A DNA stretch of 64,000 nt from Peptostreptococcaceae bacterium (GTDB lineage: Bacteria; Bacillota; Clostridia; Peptostreptococcales; Peptostreptococcaceae). The notes below the pieces were generated by a model. It ran no database searches. It was not told where the DNA came from and saw only the letters and a program-made list of their open reading frames with translations. Shown one piece after another: positions 1 to 8,912 of this stretch. Each line of letters starts with the position of its first letter. Position 1 is the first letter of the stretch. The position numbers were made by a program, and so were the translations under genes. The DNA lies in assembly GCA_025210335.1 (NCBI GenBank), contig JAOARY010000051.1, positions 195,866 through 259,865 on the forward strand, read 5' to 3'.

Positions 1-10
1 TAAAAAAAAT

Positions 11-193
11 ATGTCTAAGATAATAGGAAATAAAAAATCAAATAAAGAGTATTTTAATAAAAAAAATATAATACTAAAGGTTATAGAATCGAATTTAGAT
101 ATAAATCAAATAAATATAGTAATTGAAGAAAAGAAATATGAATTTAGTGAAAAAGATATATTAAAAACTATTAAAGAAGAATTACATTTATAG
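11..193 (+). CDS. Small hypothetical protein or C-terminal fragment upstream of smc
   Basis: A 60-residue lysine- and isoleucine-rich reading frame ends 9 bases before the smc start, so it is probably co-transcribed with smc. I do not recognise it. The frame stays open to the left edge of the window and no ribosome binding site is visible before the ATG, so this may be the tail of a longer gene that starts outside the window rather than a complete small protein. The composition matches the neighbours. In related Clostridia rnc and a radical SAM gene lie just upstream of smc, but nothing here proves identity with either. Confidence 0.4.
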   Translation: MSKIIGNKKSNKEYFNKKNIILKVIESNLDINQINIVIEEKKYEFSEKDILKTIKEELHL

Positions 194-202
194 GAGGCAC
201 AA

Positions 203-3200
203 ATGTATCTTAAAAGACTTGAATTAAAAGGATTTAAATCTTTTTATAATAAGACAATAATAGATTTTAAAGAAGGTATAACTTCTGTTGTTGGACCAAA
301 TGGTAGTGGAAAGAGTAATATATCAGACTCTGTAAGATGGTTGCTTGGGGAACAAAGTATAAAAAGCTTAAGAGGTGATAAGCTTGAAGATGTTATATTT
401 GCAGGAACAAGTAATAAAAAACCTCTTTCTTATTGTGAAGCTTCTTTAACAATTGAAAATGAAGATAGAATAATCGATATTGACTATAGTGAAGTAAATA
501 TTAAAAGAAGAGTTTATAGATCTGGAGAAAGTCAGTTTTTTATAAACAATAAACCATGTAGATTAAAAGATGTTAAAGAATTATTTTTAGATACTGGTAT
601 AGGTAAAGAGGGTTATTCAATTATAGAACAAGGGAAAATAGATGAGATACTAAGTGGTAGTGTCGGTAATAGACGAAAGATATTTGAGGAAGCTGCTGGT
701 ATTTCAAAATATAGATATAAAAAAGAAGAAAGTCAAAAGAAATTAAAAAATACATTCGAAAATTTAGAAAGAATAAATGATATATATGATGAAATACAAG
801 GTCAATTAAAGCCACTGGAAGATCAAAAGGATAAGGCTCAAAAATTTATAAAATTAAAAGATGAACTAAAAATAATTGATTTAAATAAACAAATAAAAGA
901 TTATAAAAAATATGAAGATGAGTATAAGAAATTAAATGAAATAAAAATTAATTTGATAAAAGATTTAGATACTACAAATGAAAAAAGAGAAAATTTATCT
1001 AAGTTTAAATCAGAGTATGAAGAGAAAATAAATAATATACAGCTTAAAAAAGATGAATTAAATAAATCAATACTTCTTAAAAAAGAAGAAATTGATAATA
1101 TAAAAAATAAAATAGAGATTTTAAAAATCAAAGAAAAAAATGAAATTCAAAAGCAAGATGAAAATGAAAAAGAGCTTTTGGATATAAAAAATTTAAATGA
1201 TGATAGTTTTGAGAGTACAAAGAAGTTAAATTCAAAAGCAGAAGAATTAAATTTGGAACTCAAAAAATTGAAAGAAGAATTAATAAAAAAAGAAGAATTA
1301 AAAGAGGCTTATGTAGAGAAATTAAATCAATTACAAAAAAGTTTGGAAGAAAATAAGGAAGAAATAATAAATTTAATAAATGAAAAAAATAAGAAAAATG
1401 TGAATAGATCAACGATAAGTGAAAGAGCAAATAATTTAAATAATTCAAAAAATGTTTTGGAAGAAGAAATTAAAATTAAAAAAGCAGAACTTGATGATAT
1501 TATAAATCAAAGACAAATTATCAATCAAAAATTAGAAATTTCAATTGATTTAAAAAAACAAGATGATTTGTCTTTAGAAAATAAAAATAAAGAGCTAAAA
1601 GAAAATAAGGAAAGCTTATACAATCTTGAAGAAGAAATTAATAAGGATAATATAAAAAGAGAGAATATAAAATCTAAATTAAATGTTTATAAACATATGC
1701 AAGATGATTATGAAGGATTTAATAAAGGTGTAAAAAATATAATGAAAAACAAGTCTTTAAAAGGAATTGAAGGGACTGTTTTGGATATTATAAATACAAA
1801 AGCCAGATATGAAAAGGCAATAGAATCAAGTTTGGCATCTACTATACAAAATATAATAGTTAAAGATGAAATCTGTGCAAAGGAATCAATATCTTATCTA
1901 AAAAGAAATTCTCTTGGGAAAGTTACATTCTTACCTCTTAATATAATAAAAGGTAGAAAACTTAATTTGGATTTATCAAAAATTTATGGAGTTATAGGAA
2001 TTGCAAGTGATTTAATTACTTATGATGATAAGTATAAAAATATAGTAGAATACTTGCTTGGAAGAATTATAATTGTTGAAAATATTGATAAGGCTATAAA
2101 AATCAGTAAGGATTTAAATTATAAATATAAATTAGTTACATTAGATGCAGAAGTATTTAATGCAGGTGGAGCTATTACTGGTGGTCATTATAAAAATGAA
2201 AGAAATATACTTTCAAGAAAGAGAATTATAAATGATTTAAATACGGATTTAGAAGATATAAATATAAAAATAAATGATTCGCTGATAAAAAAGGATAAAT
2301 TTAAAGAAAAGATAGCATTAAAAAAAGAAGAAATTCTATTTTTAGAAAATAAAATAGAAGATTTAAAGACTAATATAAATGAAGTCAAAAATAAAGCAGA
2401 AATATTAAAAACTAAAGATGAAGAGATAAATGTATATATAAGTAGAAAAGAAAAAGATGTTATAGAATATGAAAAGACCATAGAAATCTATAAGGAAGAT
2501 ATAAAAAAGATAGAATTAGATTTAAGTAATTATGATCAAAGAAGTTATGATATAGATAATGTAATAAATGAAGTAACAAAGAATGTTAAAGAGAAAAAAG
2601 AAAAAATAGATATTATAACTAAAGAAATTTCTGATTTAAATATTAATTATTCAGTAATAAATGAAAAATTAATAGCATTAAATAAAGAAATTGAAAATAT
2701 CTCATTATCAAAAACTAAAAATGATTTAAAAATCCAAGAAATTAAAAATAAAATAGAAGAAAATAAAGCGAATATAAAAAAATCAATAGAAGAAACAAAT
2801 ATTTTGGATATTAAATTAAAATCAGAAAATGTTAATTTTGAAGATTTGAATAAAGAAGAAGAAAATTTAAATGCTTTAATTTTAAAAATCAAAGAAGATA
2901 ATGAGGCGAATATAAAAGATGAAAAAGATATTGAACAAAGTTATATATCTTTAAAAGAAAAAACGTATAAAAATGAAGCATTATTAGAAAAAAATCAAGA
3001 AAGAATTATATATATAAAATCATATATAAAAGAAGAATATGATTTAGAGTATGAAGAATGTTATGAATTTTACAAGGATGAATTAGATATAAAGAAAAAA
3101 GATATAGATGAACTTAAAATAAAAATAAGCAGTTTGGGAAATGTTAATTTAGATTCTATAGAACAATTTAAAGAGGTTAACGAAAGATATATTTTCTATA

Positions 3201-3748
3201 ATGAACAAAAAGAAGATCTTGAAAAATCTATAAAAGAATTAGAAAGTATTATAAGAAGTATGGAAAGTAGTATGAAAAAAGAATTTAAATTAAAATTTGA
3301 AGAGATTAATAATAATTTTAAGGATGTATTTGTAAAATTATTTGGAGGGGGCTATGGAGAACTTCAAATAGTTGATGAAAATGATATATTAGAAAGTGAT
3401 ATAAAAATAATTGCACAACCACCAGGAAAAAAACTTAAAAATATTAGTTTGATGTCTGGTGGAGAAAAGGCGCTTACTGCTATATCTATATTATTTTCTA
3501 TACTATTATCAAAAGATACACCGTTTTGTATATTAGATGAAATTGAAGCACCACTAGATGATGCTAATATATATAGATTTGGAAAGTTCCTAAAAGAATT
3601 ATCAAAAGAAACTCAATTTATAGCAATAACTCATAGAAGAGGGACGATGGAAGTATCAGATTTTATATATGGAATAACTATGGAAGAAAAAGGGGTATCT
3701 AAAGTGATAGGTCTTAGACTAGAAGAAGCAAAAGAGTATACAGATTAA
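203..3748 (+). CDS. smc: Chromosome segregation ATPase Smc
   Basis: Structural maintenance of chromosomes protein of 1181 residues, the usual bacterial length. It folds into a long antiparallel coiled coil with a hinge and an ABC-type ATPase head, and with ScpA and ScpB condenses and segregates the chromosome. The Walker A motif GPNGSGKS is at residues 31-38. Lys/Glu-rich coiled coil runs to about 500, the glycine-rich hinge lies at about 515-660 (ending near GGAITGG), and a second coil follows. The signature MSGGEKALTA starts at 1084, Walker B DE is at 1112-1113, and the switch ITHRRGTME follows. A strong AGGAGG precedes the ATG. Its partners scpA and scpB are in this window at 51.4-52.7 kb. 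Confidence 0.97.
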   Translation: MYLKRLELKGFKSFYNKTIIDFKEGITSVVGPNGSGKSNISDSVRWLLGEQSIKSLRGDKLEDVIFAGTSNKKPLSYCEASLTIENEDRIIDIDYSEVNIKRRVYRSGESQFFINNKPCRLKDVKELFLDTGIGKEGYSIIEQGKIDEILSGSVGNRRKIFEEAAGISKYRYKKEESQKKLKNTFENLERINDIYDEIQGQLKPLEDQKDKAQKFIKLKDELKIIDLNKQIKDYKKYEDEYKKLNEIKINLIKDLDTTNEKRENLSKFKSEYEEKINNIQLKKDELNKSILLKKEEIDNIKNKIEILKIKEKNEIQKQDENEKELLDIKNLNDDSFESTKKLNSKAEELNLELKKLKEELIKKEELKEAYVEKLNQLQKSLEENKEEIINLINEKNKKNVNRSTISERANNLNNSKNVLEEEIKIKKAELDDIINQRQIINQKLEISIDLKKQDDLSLENKNKELKENKESLYNLEEEINKDNIKRENIKSKLNVYKHMQDDYEGFNKGVKNIMKNKSLKGIEGTVLDIINTKARYEKAIESSLASTIQNIIVKDEICAKESISYLKRNSLGKVTFLPLNIIKGRKLNLDLSKIYGVIGIASDLITYDDKYKNIVEYLLGRIIIVENIDKAIKISKDLNYKYKLVTLDAEVFNAGGAITGGHYKNERNILSRKRIINDLNTDLEDINIKINDSLIKKDKFKEKIALKKEEILFLENKIEDLKTNINEVKNKAEILKTKDEEINVYISRKEKDVIEYEKTIEIYKEDIKKIELDLSNYDQRSYDIDNVINEVTKNVKEKKEKIDIITKEISDLNINYSVINEKLIALNKEIENISLSKTKNDLKIQEIKNKIEENKANIKKSIEETNILDIKLKSENVNFEDLNKEEENLNALILKIKEDNEANIKDEKDIEQSYISLKEKTYKNEALLEKNQERIIYIKSYIKEEYDLEYEECYEFYKDELDIKKKDIDELKIKISSLGNVNLDSIEQFKEVNERYIFYNEQKEDLEKSIKELESIIRSMESSMKKEFKLKFEEINNNFKDVFVKLFGGGYGELQIVDENDILESDIKIIAQPPGKKLKNISLMSGGEKALTAISILFSILLSKDTPFCILDEIEAPLDDANIYRFGKFLKELSKETQFIAITHRRGTMEVSDFIYGITMEEKGVSKVIGLRLEEAKEYTD

Positions 3749-3765
3749 ATAATTGGAGGGTTAAT

Positions 3766-5112
3766 ATGTTTAAAAAATTTATAGACAAATTTATAAAAAA
3801 GAGTGATGACACAAATGAAGAAGTAAAAAATGAATTAAATGAAGAACTTGAAAATAAGGAAGAAAATCAACAAGAGGATAATAATGAGGTTGTTAATGAA
3901 GAGTTCAATAATGAAGATGAAGAGATAGTTAAAGAAACTATTGATGAAGATATTAAAGAAGAAACTTTGGATACTGATCAAGAAGAAAAAGAAATTGATA
4001 CAAAATTAAATGAAGAAGAAGTTATATCAAAAGAACAAAATAAAGAAGAGTTAGAAATTAAAGAAGAAACAAATATAGATAATGAAGAAACAGTAGAAGC
4101 TGAAGTAAAAATAAAGCAGGAAGAAGAGAATGAAACTACAAATGAAGATTTGGAGCTTGTAAATGTAGTTGAAGAAGTAAAGGAAGATAAGAAAGAAGGT
4201 TTTAATTTATTTAAAAGATTAAAACAAGGTCTTAAGAAAACTAAAGAAGGTATTACTTCAAGAATTGATGATGTTTTATCTATGTACAAAACTGTAGATG
4301 AAGAATTATTAGAAGAATTAGAAGAAGTACTTATAACTTCTGATGTTGGTGTAGAAACAACTATGTTTATAATAGAGAATTTAAGAAAAACTATAAAGAA
4401 GAAAAATATAGAAGATCCGAAGCTAGTAAGAGATGAATTAAAAATTATTATAACTGAAATTTTAAGTTCTGAACAAGAAGGTCTTAATGTTGACAATTCT
4501 CCAACAATAGTATTGGTTGTAGGTGTTAATGGTGTAGGTAAGACTACTACTATAGGAAAGATGGCTAATAGATTTAAAAACGAAGGTAAGAACGTATTAT
4601 TAGCAGCTGGAGATACATTTAGAGCAGCAGCAATAGATCAATTAGAGATTTGGGCAGATAGAGTTGGTGTTGATATTATAAAACATAAAGAAAATTCAGA
4701 CCCAGGTGCAGTTATATTTGATTCAATTCAAGCAGCAAAATCAAGAAAAACTGATGTTTTAATATGTGATACAGCAGGAAGACTTCATAATAAGAAAAAT
4801 CTTATGAATGAACTTGGTAAGATATTTAAAATAGTAGAAAGAGAATTTCCTAATGCAAATAGAGAAACTCTTTTGGTTGTTGATGCAACAACAGGTCAAA
4901 ATGCAGTTCAACAAGCAAAAGTATTTAGCGAAGCTTGTGATATAACTGGTATTGCACTTACGAAACTTGATGGAACAGCAAAAGGTGGGGTTATATTATC
5001 TGTAAAATCACAACTTAATGTTCCTGTTAAGCTTATAGGTGTGGGAGAACAAATGGAGGATTTACAGGACTTTAACTCAGAAGAATTTGCAAAAGCATTA
5101 TTCGAGGAATAA
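3766..5112 (+). CDS. ftsY: Signal recognition particle receptor FtsY
   Basis: Membrane-associated SRP receptor GTPase of 448 residues that docks Ffh-ribosome complexes at the translocon. The first ~140 residues are an extremely acidic, low-complexity stretch of Glu, Asn, Asp and Lys; the NG domain follows from about 150. Motifs are G1 GVNGVGKTTT at 253-262, DTAGRLH at 335-341 and TKLDGTAKGG from 399. Start is ATG after TGGAGGG, 17 bases behind smc, so the two are probably co-transcribed. The acidic N-terminal A-domain is typical of proteobacterial FtsY and longer than in Bacillus, where it is nearly absent. Confidence 0.96.
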   Translation: MFKKFIDKFIKKSDDTNEEVKNELNEELENKEENQQEDNNEVVNEEFNNEDEEIVKETIDEDIKEETLDTDQEEKEIDTKLNEEEVISKEQNKEELEIKEETNIDNEETVEAEVKIKQEEENETTNEDLELVNVVEEVKEDKKEGFNLFKRLKQGLKKTKEGITSRIDDVLSMYKTVDEELLEELEEVLITSDVGVETTMFIIENLRKTIKKKNIEDPKLVRDELKIIITEILSSEQEGLNVDNSPTIVLVVGVNGVGKTTTIGKMANRFKNEGKNVLLAAGDTFRAAAIDQLEIWADRVGVDIIKHKENSDPGAVIFDSIQAAKSRKTDVLICDTAGRLHNKKNLMNELGKIFKIVEREFPNANRETLLVVDATTGQNAVQQAKVFSEACDITGIALTKLDGTAKGGVILSVKSQLNVPVKLIGVGEQMEDLQDFNSEEFAKALFEE

Positions 5113-5123
5113 AAATAAAACTA

Positions 5124-5152
5124 TTGACAAAACATATCTACTAATATAAAAT
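5124..5152 (+). promoter_or_regulatory. Promoter for ylxM-ffh
   Basis: A perfect -35 TTGACA (5124-5129) is separated by 17 bases from TAAAAT (5147-5152). It lies just after ftsY and would drive ylxM, ffh and possibly rpsP. Sequence match only. Confidence 0.75.
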
Positions 5153-5156
5153 AGGT

Positions 5157-5180
5157 CTGTAAAGTTTTTAACCTTTACAG
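5157..5180 (+). promoter_or_regulatory. Perfect hairpin in the ylxM-ffh leader
   Basis: CTGTAAAG (5157-5164) and CTTTACAG (5173-5180) form a perfect 8-bp stem with an 8-base loop. It begins about where the transcript from the promoter at 5124-5152 should start. No T-run follows, so it is not a terminator; it may protect the 5' end or be an operator. Confidence 0.6.
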
Positions 5181-5204
5181 AGTCGATATATAGGATGTGT
5201 TTAT

Positions 5205-5570
5205 ATGAATGATATCGAAAAGGTTGTAAAGATAGGGATATTATTTGATTTTTACGGAGAGCTTCTAACTGTAAAACAAAAAAAAGTAGTATCTCTTTAT
5301 TATGATGAAGATTATTCTCTTGGTGAAATAAGTGAATTACTAAAAATATCAAGACAAGCAGTTTATGACACAGTAAAAAGAGCCGAAAAGATTTTAATAT
5401 CTTATGAAGAAAAACTAAATTTGATAGAGAAATTTGAATCAAGAGATAAATATATTAGAAGAATATTTGAAGGAATAGAAAAAGTCCAAAATAGTATTCA
5501 AACAGATAAAGATAACGCTCTTGATGAATTGGAAAACCTTAAGGATGTTTGTAAGGAGCTGTTAAAATGA
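5205..5570 (+). CDS. ylxM: SRP-associated HTH protein YlxM
   Basis: YlxM/p13 family protein of 121 residues (UPF0122), known in Gram-positives as an accessory of the signal recognition particle. It has a sigma-70 region-4-like helix-turn-helix: VVSLYYDEDYSLGEISELL followed by ISRQAVYDTVKRAEK, at residues ~29-65. The C-terminal half is helical and charged. Its stop overlaps the ffh start (ATGA), so the two are translationally coupled. Its own promoter and leader hairpin lie directly upstream. The ATG at 5205 follows a weak AGGATG. Confidence 0.93.
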   Translation: MNDIEKVVKIGILFDFYGELLTVKQKKVVSLYYDEDYSLGEISELLKISRQAVYDTVKRAEKILISYEEKLNLIEKFESRDKYIRRIFEGIEKVQNSIQTDKDNALDELENLKDVCKELLK

Positions 5571-6919
5571 TTTTTGAAGGTTTAGCTGAAAAGCTTCAAA
5601 ATACTATGAGTAAGTTAAAAGGAAAAGGAAAGCTTACTGAAAAAGATGTTAAAGATGCTATGAGAGAAGTTAAATTGGCTCTATTAGAAGCTGATGTTAA
5701 CTTTAAAGTAGTTAAAGATTTTGTAAATAAAGTAAAAGAAAGATCTATAGGACAGGAAGTAATGGAAAGTTTAACTCCTGGGCAACATGTAATAAAGATT
5801 GTAAGGGAAGAACTTACAGCTTTAATGGGTGATGTTCAAAGTAAAATAAGTTTTTCTAAAAAGAGTCCTACAGTTATAATGCTAGTTGGTTTACAAGGAG
5901 CAGGAAAAACAACAACTGCTGGAAAATTAGCTAATTATATAAGAAAACAACATTCAAAAAAGCCTCTTTTAGTTGCTTGTGATATATATAGACCAGCAGC
6001 TATAAAACAACTTCAGGTTGTTGGAAAGAGTCTTAATATACCTGTTTTTACTAAGGGTGATAAGGAAAATCCAGTAGATATAGCAAGAGAATCACTTGAT
6101 TTTGCAAAAGAAAATAATAATGATTTAGTTATTATAGATACTGCTGGTAGACTTCATATAGATGAAAATTTGATGGATGAGCTTAAGAATATAAAATCAA
6201 ATGTAAGACCTAATGAAATACTTCTAGTTATAGATTCTATGACAGGTCAGGATGCTGTAAATGTTTCAAGTAGTTTTAATGAAGCTCTTGGGATTGATGG
6301 AGTAATTCTTACTAAATTAGATGGTGATACTAGAGGTGGAGCAGCACTTTCTGTAAGAGCTGTTACAAACAAGCCTATAAAGTTTTTAGGTATGGGTGAA
6401 AAATTAGATGATTTAGAAGCATTCCATCCAGATAGAATGGCATCAAGAATTTTAGGTATGGGTGATGTACTAAGTCTTATAGAAAAAGCTCAAGATGCAA
6501 TTGATGAAAAACAAGCAAAAGAAATGGAAGAAAGAATTAGAAAGCAAGAATTTTCTTTTGAAGATTTCTTATCTCAGCTTGAACAAATTAAAAAATTAGG
6601 ACCTTTAAATAAAATTATGGAGATGATTCCAGGTCTTTCAGGTATGAAACAGATGAAAGATATTAATTTTGATGACAAGGAAATAGTTAGAATTCAAGCT
6701 ATTATACAATCAATGACTAAAGAGGAAAGAAGAAAACCTTCGATATTGAATGCTTCTAGAAAGAGAAGAATAGCAAAGGGTAGTGGTACTACAGTTGCTC
6801 AATTAAATAGACTTCTTAAGCAATTTGAACAAACGAAGAAGATGATGAAACAATTTACTGACATGCAAAAAGGCATGGGTAAAAAAGGATCTAAAATGAA
6901 ATTTCCTTTCTTTGGATAA
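5567..6919 (+). CDS. ffh: Signal recognition particle protein Ffh
   Basis: SRP54-type GTPase of 450 residues that binds SRP RNA and hydrophobic signal sequences and delivers ribosomes to FtsY. N domain at 1-95; G domain with GLQGAGKTTT at 108-117, DTAGRLH from 191 and TKLDGDTRGG near 246. The methionine-rich M domain from about 300 contains SGTTVAQLNRLLKQF and a run of Met/Lys/Phe at the tail (KKMMKQFTDMQKGMGKK). Length is normal. Overlaps ylxM by four bases. No SRP RNA gene was seen in the window. Confidence 0.98.
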   Translation: MIFEGLAEKLQNTMSKLKGKGKLTEKDVKDAMREVKLALLEADVNFKVVKDFVNKVKERSIGQEVMESLTPGQHVIKIVREELTALMGDVQSKISFSKKSPTVIMLVGLQGAGKTTTAGKLANYIRKQHSKKPLLVACDIYRPAAIKQLQVVGKSLNIPVFTKGDKENPVDIARESLDFAKENNNDLVIIDTAGRLHIDENLMDELKNIKSNVRPNEILLVIDSMTGQDAVNVSSSFNEALGIDGVILTKLDGDTRGGAALSVRAVTNKPIKFLGMGEKLDDLEAFHPDRMASRILGMGDVLSLIEKAQDAIDEKQAKEMEERIRKQEFSFEDFLSQLEQIKKLGPLNKIMEMIPGLSGMKQMKDINFDDKEIVRIQAIIQSMTKEERRKPSILNASRKRRIAKGSGTTVAQLNRLLKQFEQTKKMMKQFTDMQKGMGKKGSKMKFPFFG

Positions 6920-7008
6920 ATTTAATGTAGGAAACATATAAAAATGATATTTTTCCTGTGAATTTAAATATAAAATAATAATGAAAAGAATATTTAGGAG
7001 GTAACAAA

Positions 7009-7254
7009 ATGGTAAAGATTAGATTAAAAAGAATGGGTGCTAACAAGAAGCCTTTTTACAGAATAGTAGTTGCGGATGCTAGAGCGCCAAGAGATGGAAG
7101 ATTTATAGAAGAAATAGGATACTACAATCCAGTTGTAGAGCCAAAGATCGTTAAGATTAAAGAAGATAGAGCGAAAAAATGGTTAGGTGATGGAGCTCAA
7201 CCAACTGAAACTGTTAAGTACTTATTAAAGAAAAACGGTGTTATAGAAAACTAG
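7009..7254 (+). CDS. rpsP: 30S ribosomal protein S16
   Basis: Ribosomal protein bS16, 81 residues, a small-subunit assembly protein. It starts [18 protein letters not shown] and contains [20 protein letters not shown], both hallmark stretches of the family. AGGAGGT is 6 bases before the ATG. An 89-base gap separates it from ffh, holding a weak inverted repeat (AGGAAA at 6929 and TTTCCT at 6952) but no convincing terminator, so transcription from ffh may read through. khpA follows after 24 bases. Confidence 0.98.
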   Translation: MVKIRLKRMGANKKPFYRIVVADARAPRDGRFIEEIGYYNPVVEPKIVKIKEDRAKKWLGDGAQPTETVKYLLKKNGVIEN

Positions 7255-7278
7255 AAATTTTTTAGGAGGTGCAATCTT

Positions 7279-7509
7279 TTGGGAGAATTAGTTAAGTTAA
7301 TAGCTAAATCTTTGGTAGATAGTCCTGAACTTGTTGAGGTTAATGAAGTAGAAAATAAGAATTCTTTAGTTATAGAACTAAAGGTAGATTCGAATGATAT
7401 GGGTAAAGTTATCGGTAAGCAAGGAAGGATAGCTAAAGCTATAAGAACTCTTGTAAAGGCTGCAGCTACTAAAGAGAATAAAAAAGTAATAGTTGAGATA
7501 ATGCAATAG
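7279..7509 (+). CDS. khpA: RNA-binding KH-domain protein KhpA
   Basis: Small single-KH protein of 76 residues (YlqC family) that binds RNA, in other Firmicutes together with KhpB, and affects cell elongation. The KH signature GXXG is GKQG within MGKVIGKQGRIAKAIRTLV at residues ~41-59. The start is TTG at 7279, supported by AGGAGGT at 7264-7270 with normal spacing; no ATG in the right place is available. Position between rpsP and rimM is the standard Firmicute order. A terminator follows immediately. Confidence 0.95.
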   Translation: MGELVKLIAKSLVDSPELVEVNEVENKNSLVIELKVDSNDMGKVIGKQGRIAKAIRTLVKAAATKENKKVIVEIMQ

Positions 7510-7517
7510 ATAAAATG

Positions 7518-7549
7518 AGGATTGGGCTTTTGCCTAATCCTTTTGTTTT
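7518..7549 (+). terminator. Terminator between khpA and rimM
   Basis: AGGATTGGGC (7518-7527) pairs with GCCTAATCCT (7532-7541) around a TTTT loop and is followed by TTTGTTTT. The 14-base perfect palindrome ATGAAATATTTCAT sits immediately downstream at 7550-7563, just before the rimM ribosome binding site. Confidence 0.85.
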
Positions 7550-7574
7550 ATGAAATATTTCATAGGAGGATTTT

Positions 7575-8075
7575 ATGAAAGATCTTATTAAAATAGGTAA
7601 AATTGTTAATACTCAAGGTCTAAGAGGTGAGATGAGAGTATATTCATATGCAGACTATAAAGAAAGATTTGAAGAATTTTATAGTATTTTTATGGAGAAA
7701 AATGATGAGGAATTTGTTATTGAAAAAGTTAGATATAAGAAGAACTTAGTAATAATAAAATTCAAAAACTATGATCATATAAATGATATCGAAAAATTCA
7801 AAGGAAAAACTATATTTATAAAAAATGAAAAAAGGGATTTGGATGAAGATACTCATTTTGTTTCAGACCTTATAGGTACTGGTGTATATCTTGAAAATGA
7901 TCAAAAAATAGGTGTGATTAAAGATGTATTAGAAACAGGTGCAAATGATGTTTATATCATAGAAGATAAAGAAAGTGATAAGGAATATATGATACCTGTT
8001 GTTAAGCAATTTGTAAAACTTATAGATTTAGATAATGAAAAAATAGTAATAACACCAATAGAAGGGATGTTATAA
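7575..8075 (+). CDS. rimM: Ribosome maturation factor RimM
   Basis: 16S rRNA processing factor of 166 residues that helps assemble the 30S head with S19. The N-terminal beta-barrel opens IGKIVNTQGLRGEMRVYSY, the classic RimM start. The C-terminal PRC-barrel contains GVIKDVLETGANDVYII and ends near MIPVVKQFVKLIDLDNEKI. AGGAGG at 7564-7569 precedes the ATG. The next gene, trmD, starts one base after the stop, so the two are co-transcribed. Confidence 0.97.
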   Translation: MKDLIKIGKIVNTQGLRGEMRVYSYADYKERFEEFYSIFMEKNDEEFVIEKVRYKKNLVIIKFKNYDHINDIEKFKGKTIFIKNEKRDLDEDTHFVSDLIGTGVYLENDQKIGVIKDVLETGANDVYIIEDKESDKEYMIPVVKQFVKLIDLDNEKIVITPIEGML

Positions 8076-8076
8076 A

Positions 8077-8820
8077 TTGAAATTTCATGTTATGACTTTA
8101 TTTGAAAGTATATTTAATTCTTATATGTCAGAAAGTATAATGAAAAATGCTGTAGAAAATAATTTTATATCTTTAAATACTTATAATATAAGGGACTATT
8201 CAAATAACAAACATAAAAAAGTTGATGATTATCCATTTGGTGGTGGAGTTGGAATGCTTATGACACCACAGCCTATTATGGATTGTTTTTATGATATTAA
8301 ATCAAAATTAAAAACTAAAAAACCAAAAGTGGTTTATCTTACGCCAAGAGGACGAGTATTTAATCAAAGCGTTGCAAAAGAATTTGCTAAAGAAGAAGAA
8401 ATAGTTTTTTTATGTGGTAGATATGAAGGAATAGACCAAAGAGTAATAGATGAAATTGTAACAGATGAAATATCAATAGGAGATTTTGTACTCACAGGTG
8501 GAGAACTTCCAGCTCTTATTATGATAGATAGTATATCAAGACTTATAAAAGGTGTTTTAGGTAAAGAAGAATCGTTTATGGAAGAATCTTTTTCAAATAA
8601 TTTATTAGAACATGATCAATATACAAGACCTAGAATTTTTGAAGAAAAGGAAGTTCCACAAGTTTTACTTAGTGGAAATCATAAATTAATAGAAGAATGG
8701 AAATTAAGAAATTCTATAAAAAATACTTTATTAAAAAGACCAGATATTATAGATAAAAAGAAGCTAGATAAGAAAGAATTAAAAATATTAAGAGAATTAC
8801 AAAAAGAGCTTGAAAAATAA
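8077..8820 (+). CDS. trmD: tRNA (guanine-N1)-methyltransferase TrmD
   Basis: Methylates G37 of tRNAs with S-adenosylmethionine to prevent +1 frameshifting; 247 residues, a SPOUT knot enzyme. Motifs visible: PFGGGVGMLMTPQP, VVYLTPRGRVFNQ, LCGRYEGIDQRV, IGDFVLTGGELPA and LEHDQYTRP. Start is TTG at 8077 (MKFHVMTLF), only one base after rimM; the GAAGGGATG before it lies inside rimM and would serve as the ribosome binding site. The rplS promoter overlaps the last codons of this gene. Confidence 0.98.
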   Translation: MKFHVMTLFESIFNSYMSESIMKNAVENNFISLNTYNIRDYSNNKHKKVDDYPFGGGVGMLMTPQPIMDCFYDIKSKLKTKKPKVVYLTPRGRVFNQSVAKEFAKEEEIVFLCGRYEGIDQRVIDEIVTDEISIGDFVLTGGELPALIMIDSISRLIKGVLGKEESFMEESFSNNLLEHDQYTRPRIFEEKEVPQVLLSGNHKLIEEWKLRNSIKNTLLKRPDIIDKKKLDKKELKILRELQKELEK

Positions 8821-8838
8821 TTTAGATGATAGTATAAT
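8810..8838 (+). promoter_or_regulatory. Promoter for rplS
   Basis: TTGAAA (8810-8815), 17-base spacer, perfect TATAAT (8833-8838). The -35 box lies within the end of trmD. It would start a leader of about 65 bases before rplS. Confidence 0.8.
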
Positions 8839-8845
8839 ATTATAG

Positions 8846-8912
8846 GTTATGAAAATACGAATGGTCCTCTGAAATTTTATTTCAAGAACATGTCGATATA
8901 GGAGGAAGAAAT
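8846..8912 (+). promoter_or_regulatory. Candidate L19 (rplS) autoregulatory leader
   Basis: The leader between the promoter and rplS has TCCTCT near 8864 that can pair with the ribosome binding site AGGAGGA at 8899-8905, and an inner GAAATTTTATTTC hairpin at 8872-8884. An L19 leader family is known upstream of rplS in Firmicutes. I assign this from position and pairing potential, not from a covariance search. Confidence 0.5.

Noticed and set aside
3978..4496. A 172-residue Ser-rich open frame on the minus strand
   Set aside because: It is the antisense shadow of the Glu-rich start of ftsY; no ribosome binding site and low-complexity composition explained by the sense codons.
5098..5442. Minus-strand open frame across the ftsY-ylxM junction
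   Set aside because: Overlaps the promoter and most of ylxM; no homology that I recognise.
6929..6957. Terminator between ffh and rpsP
   Set aside because: AGGAAA/TTTCCT is only 6 bp with a long loop and no T-run.
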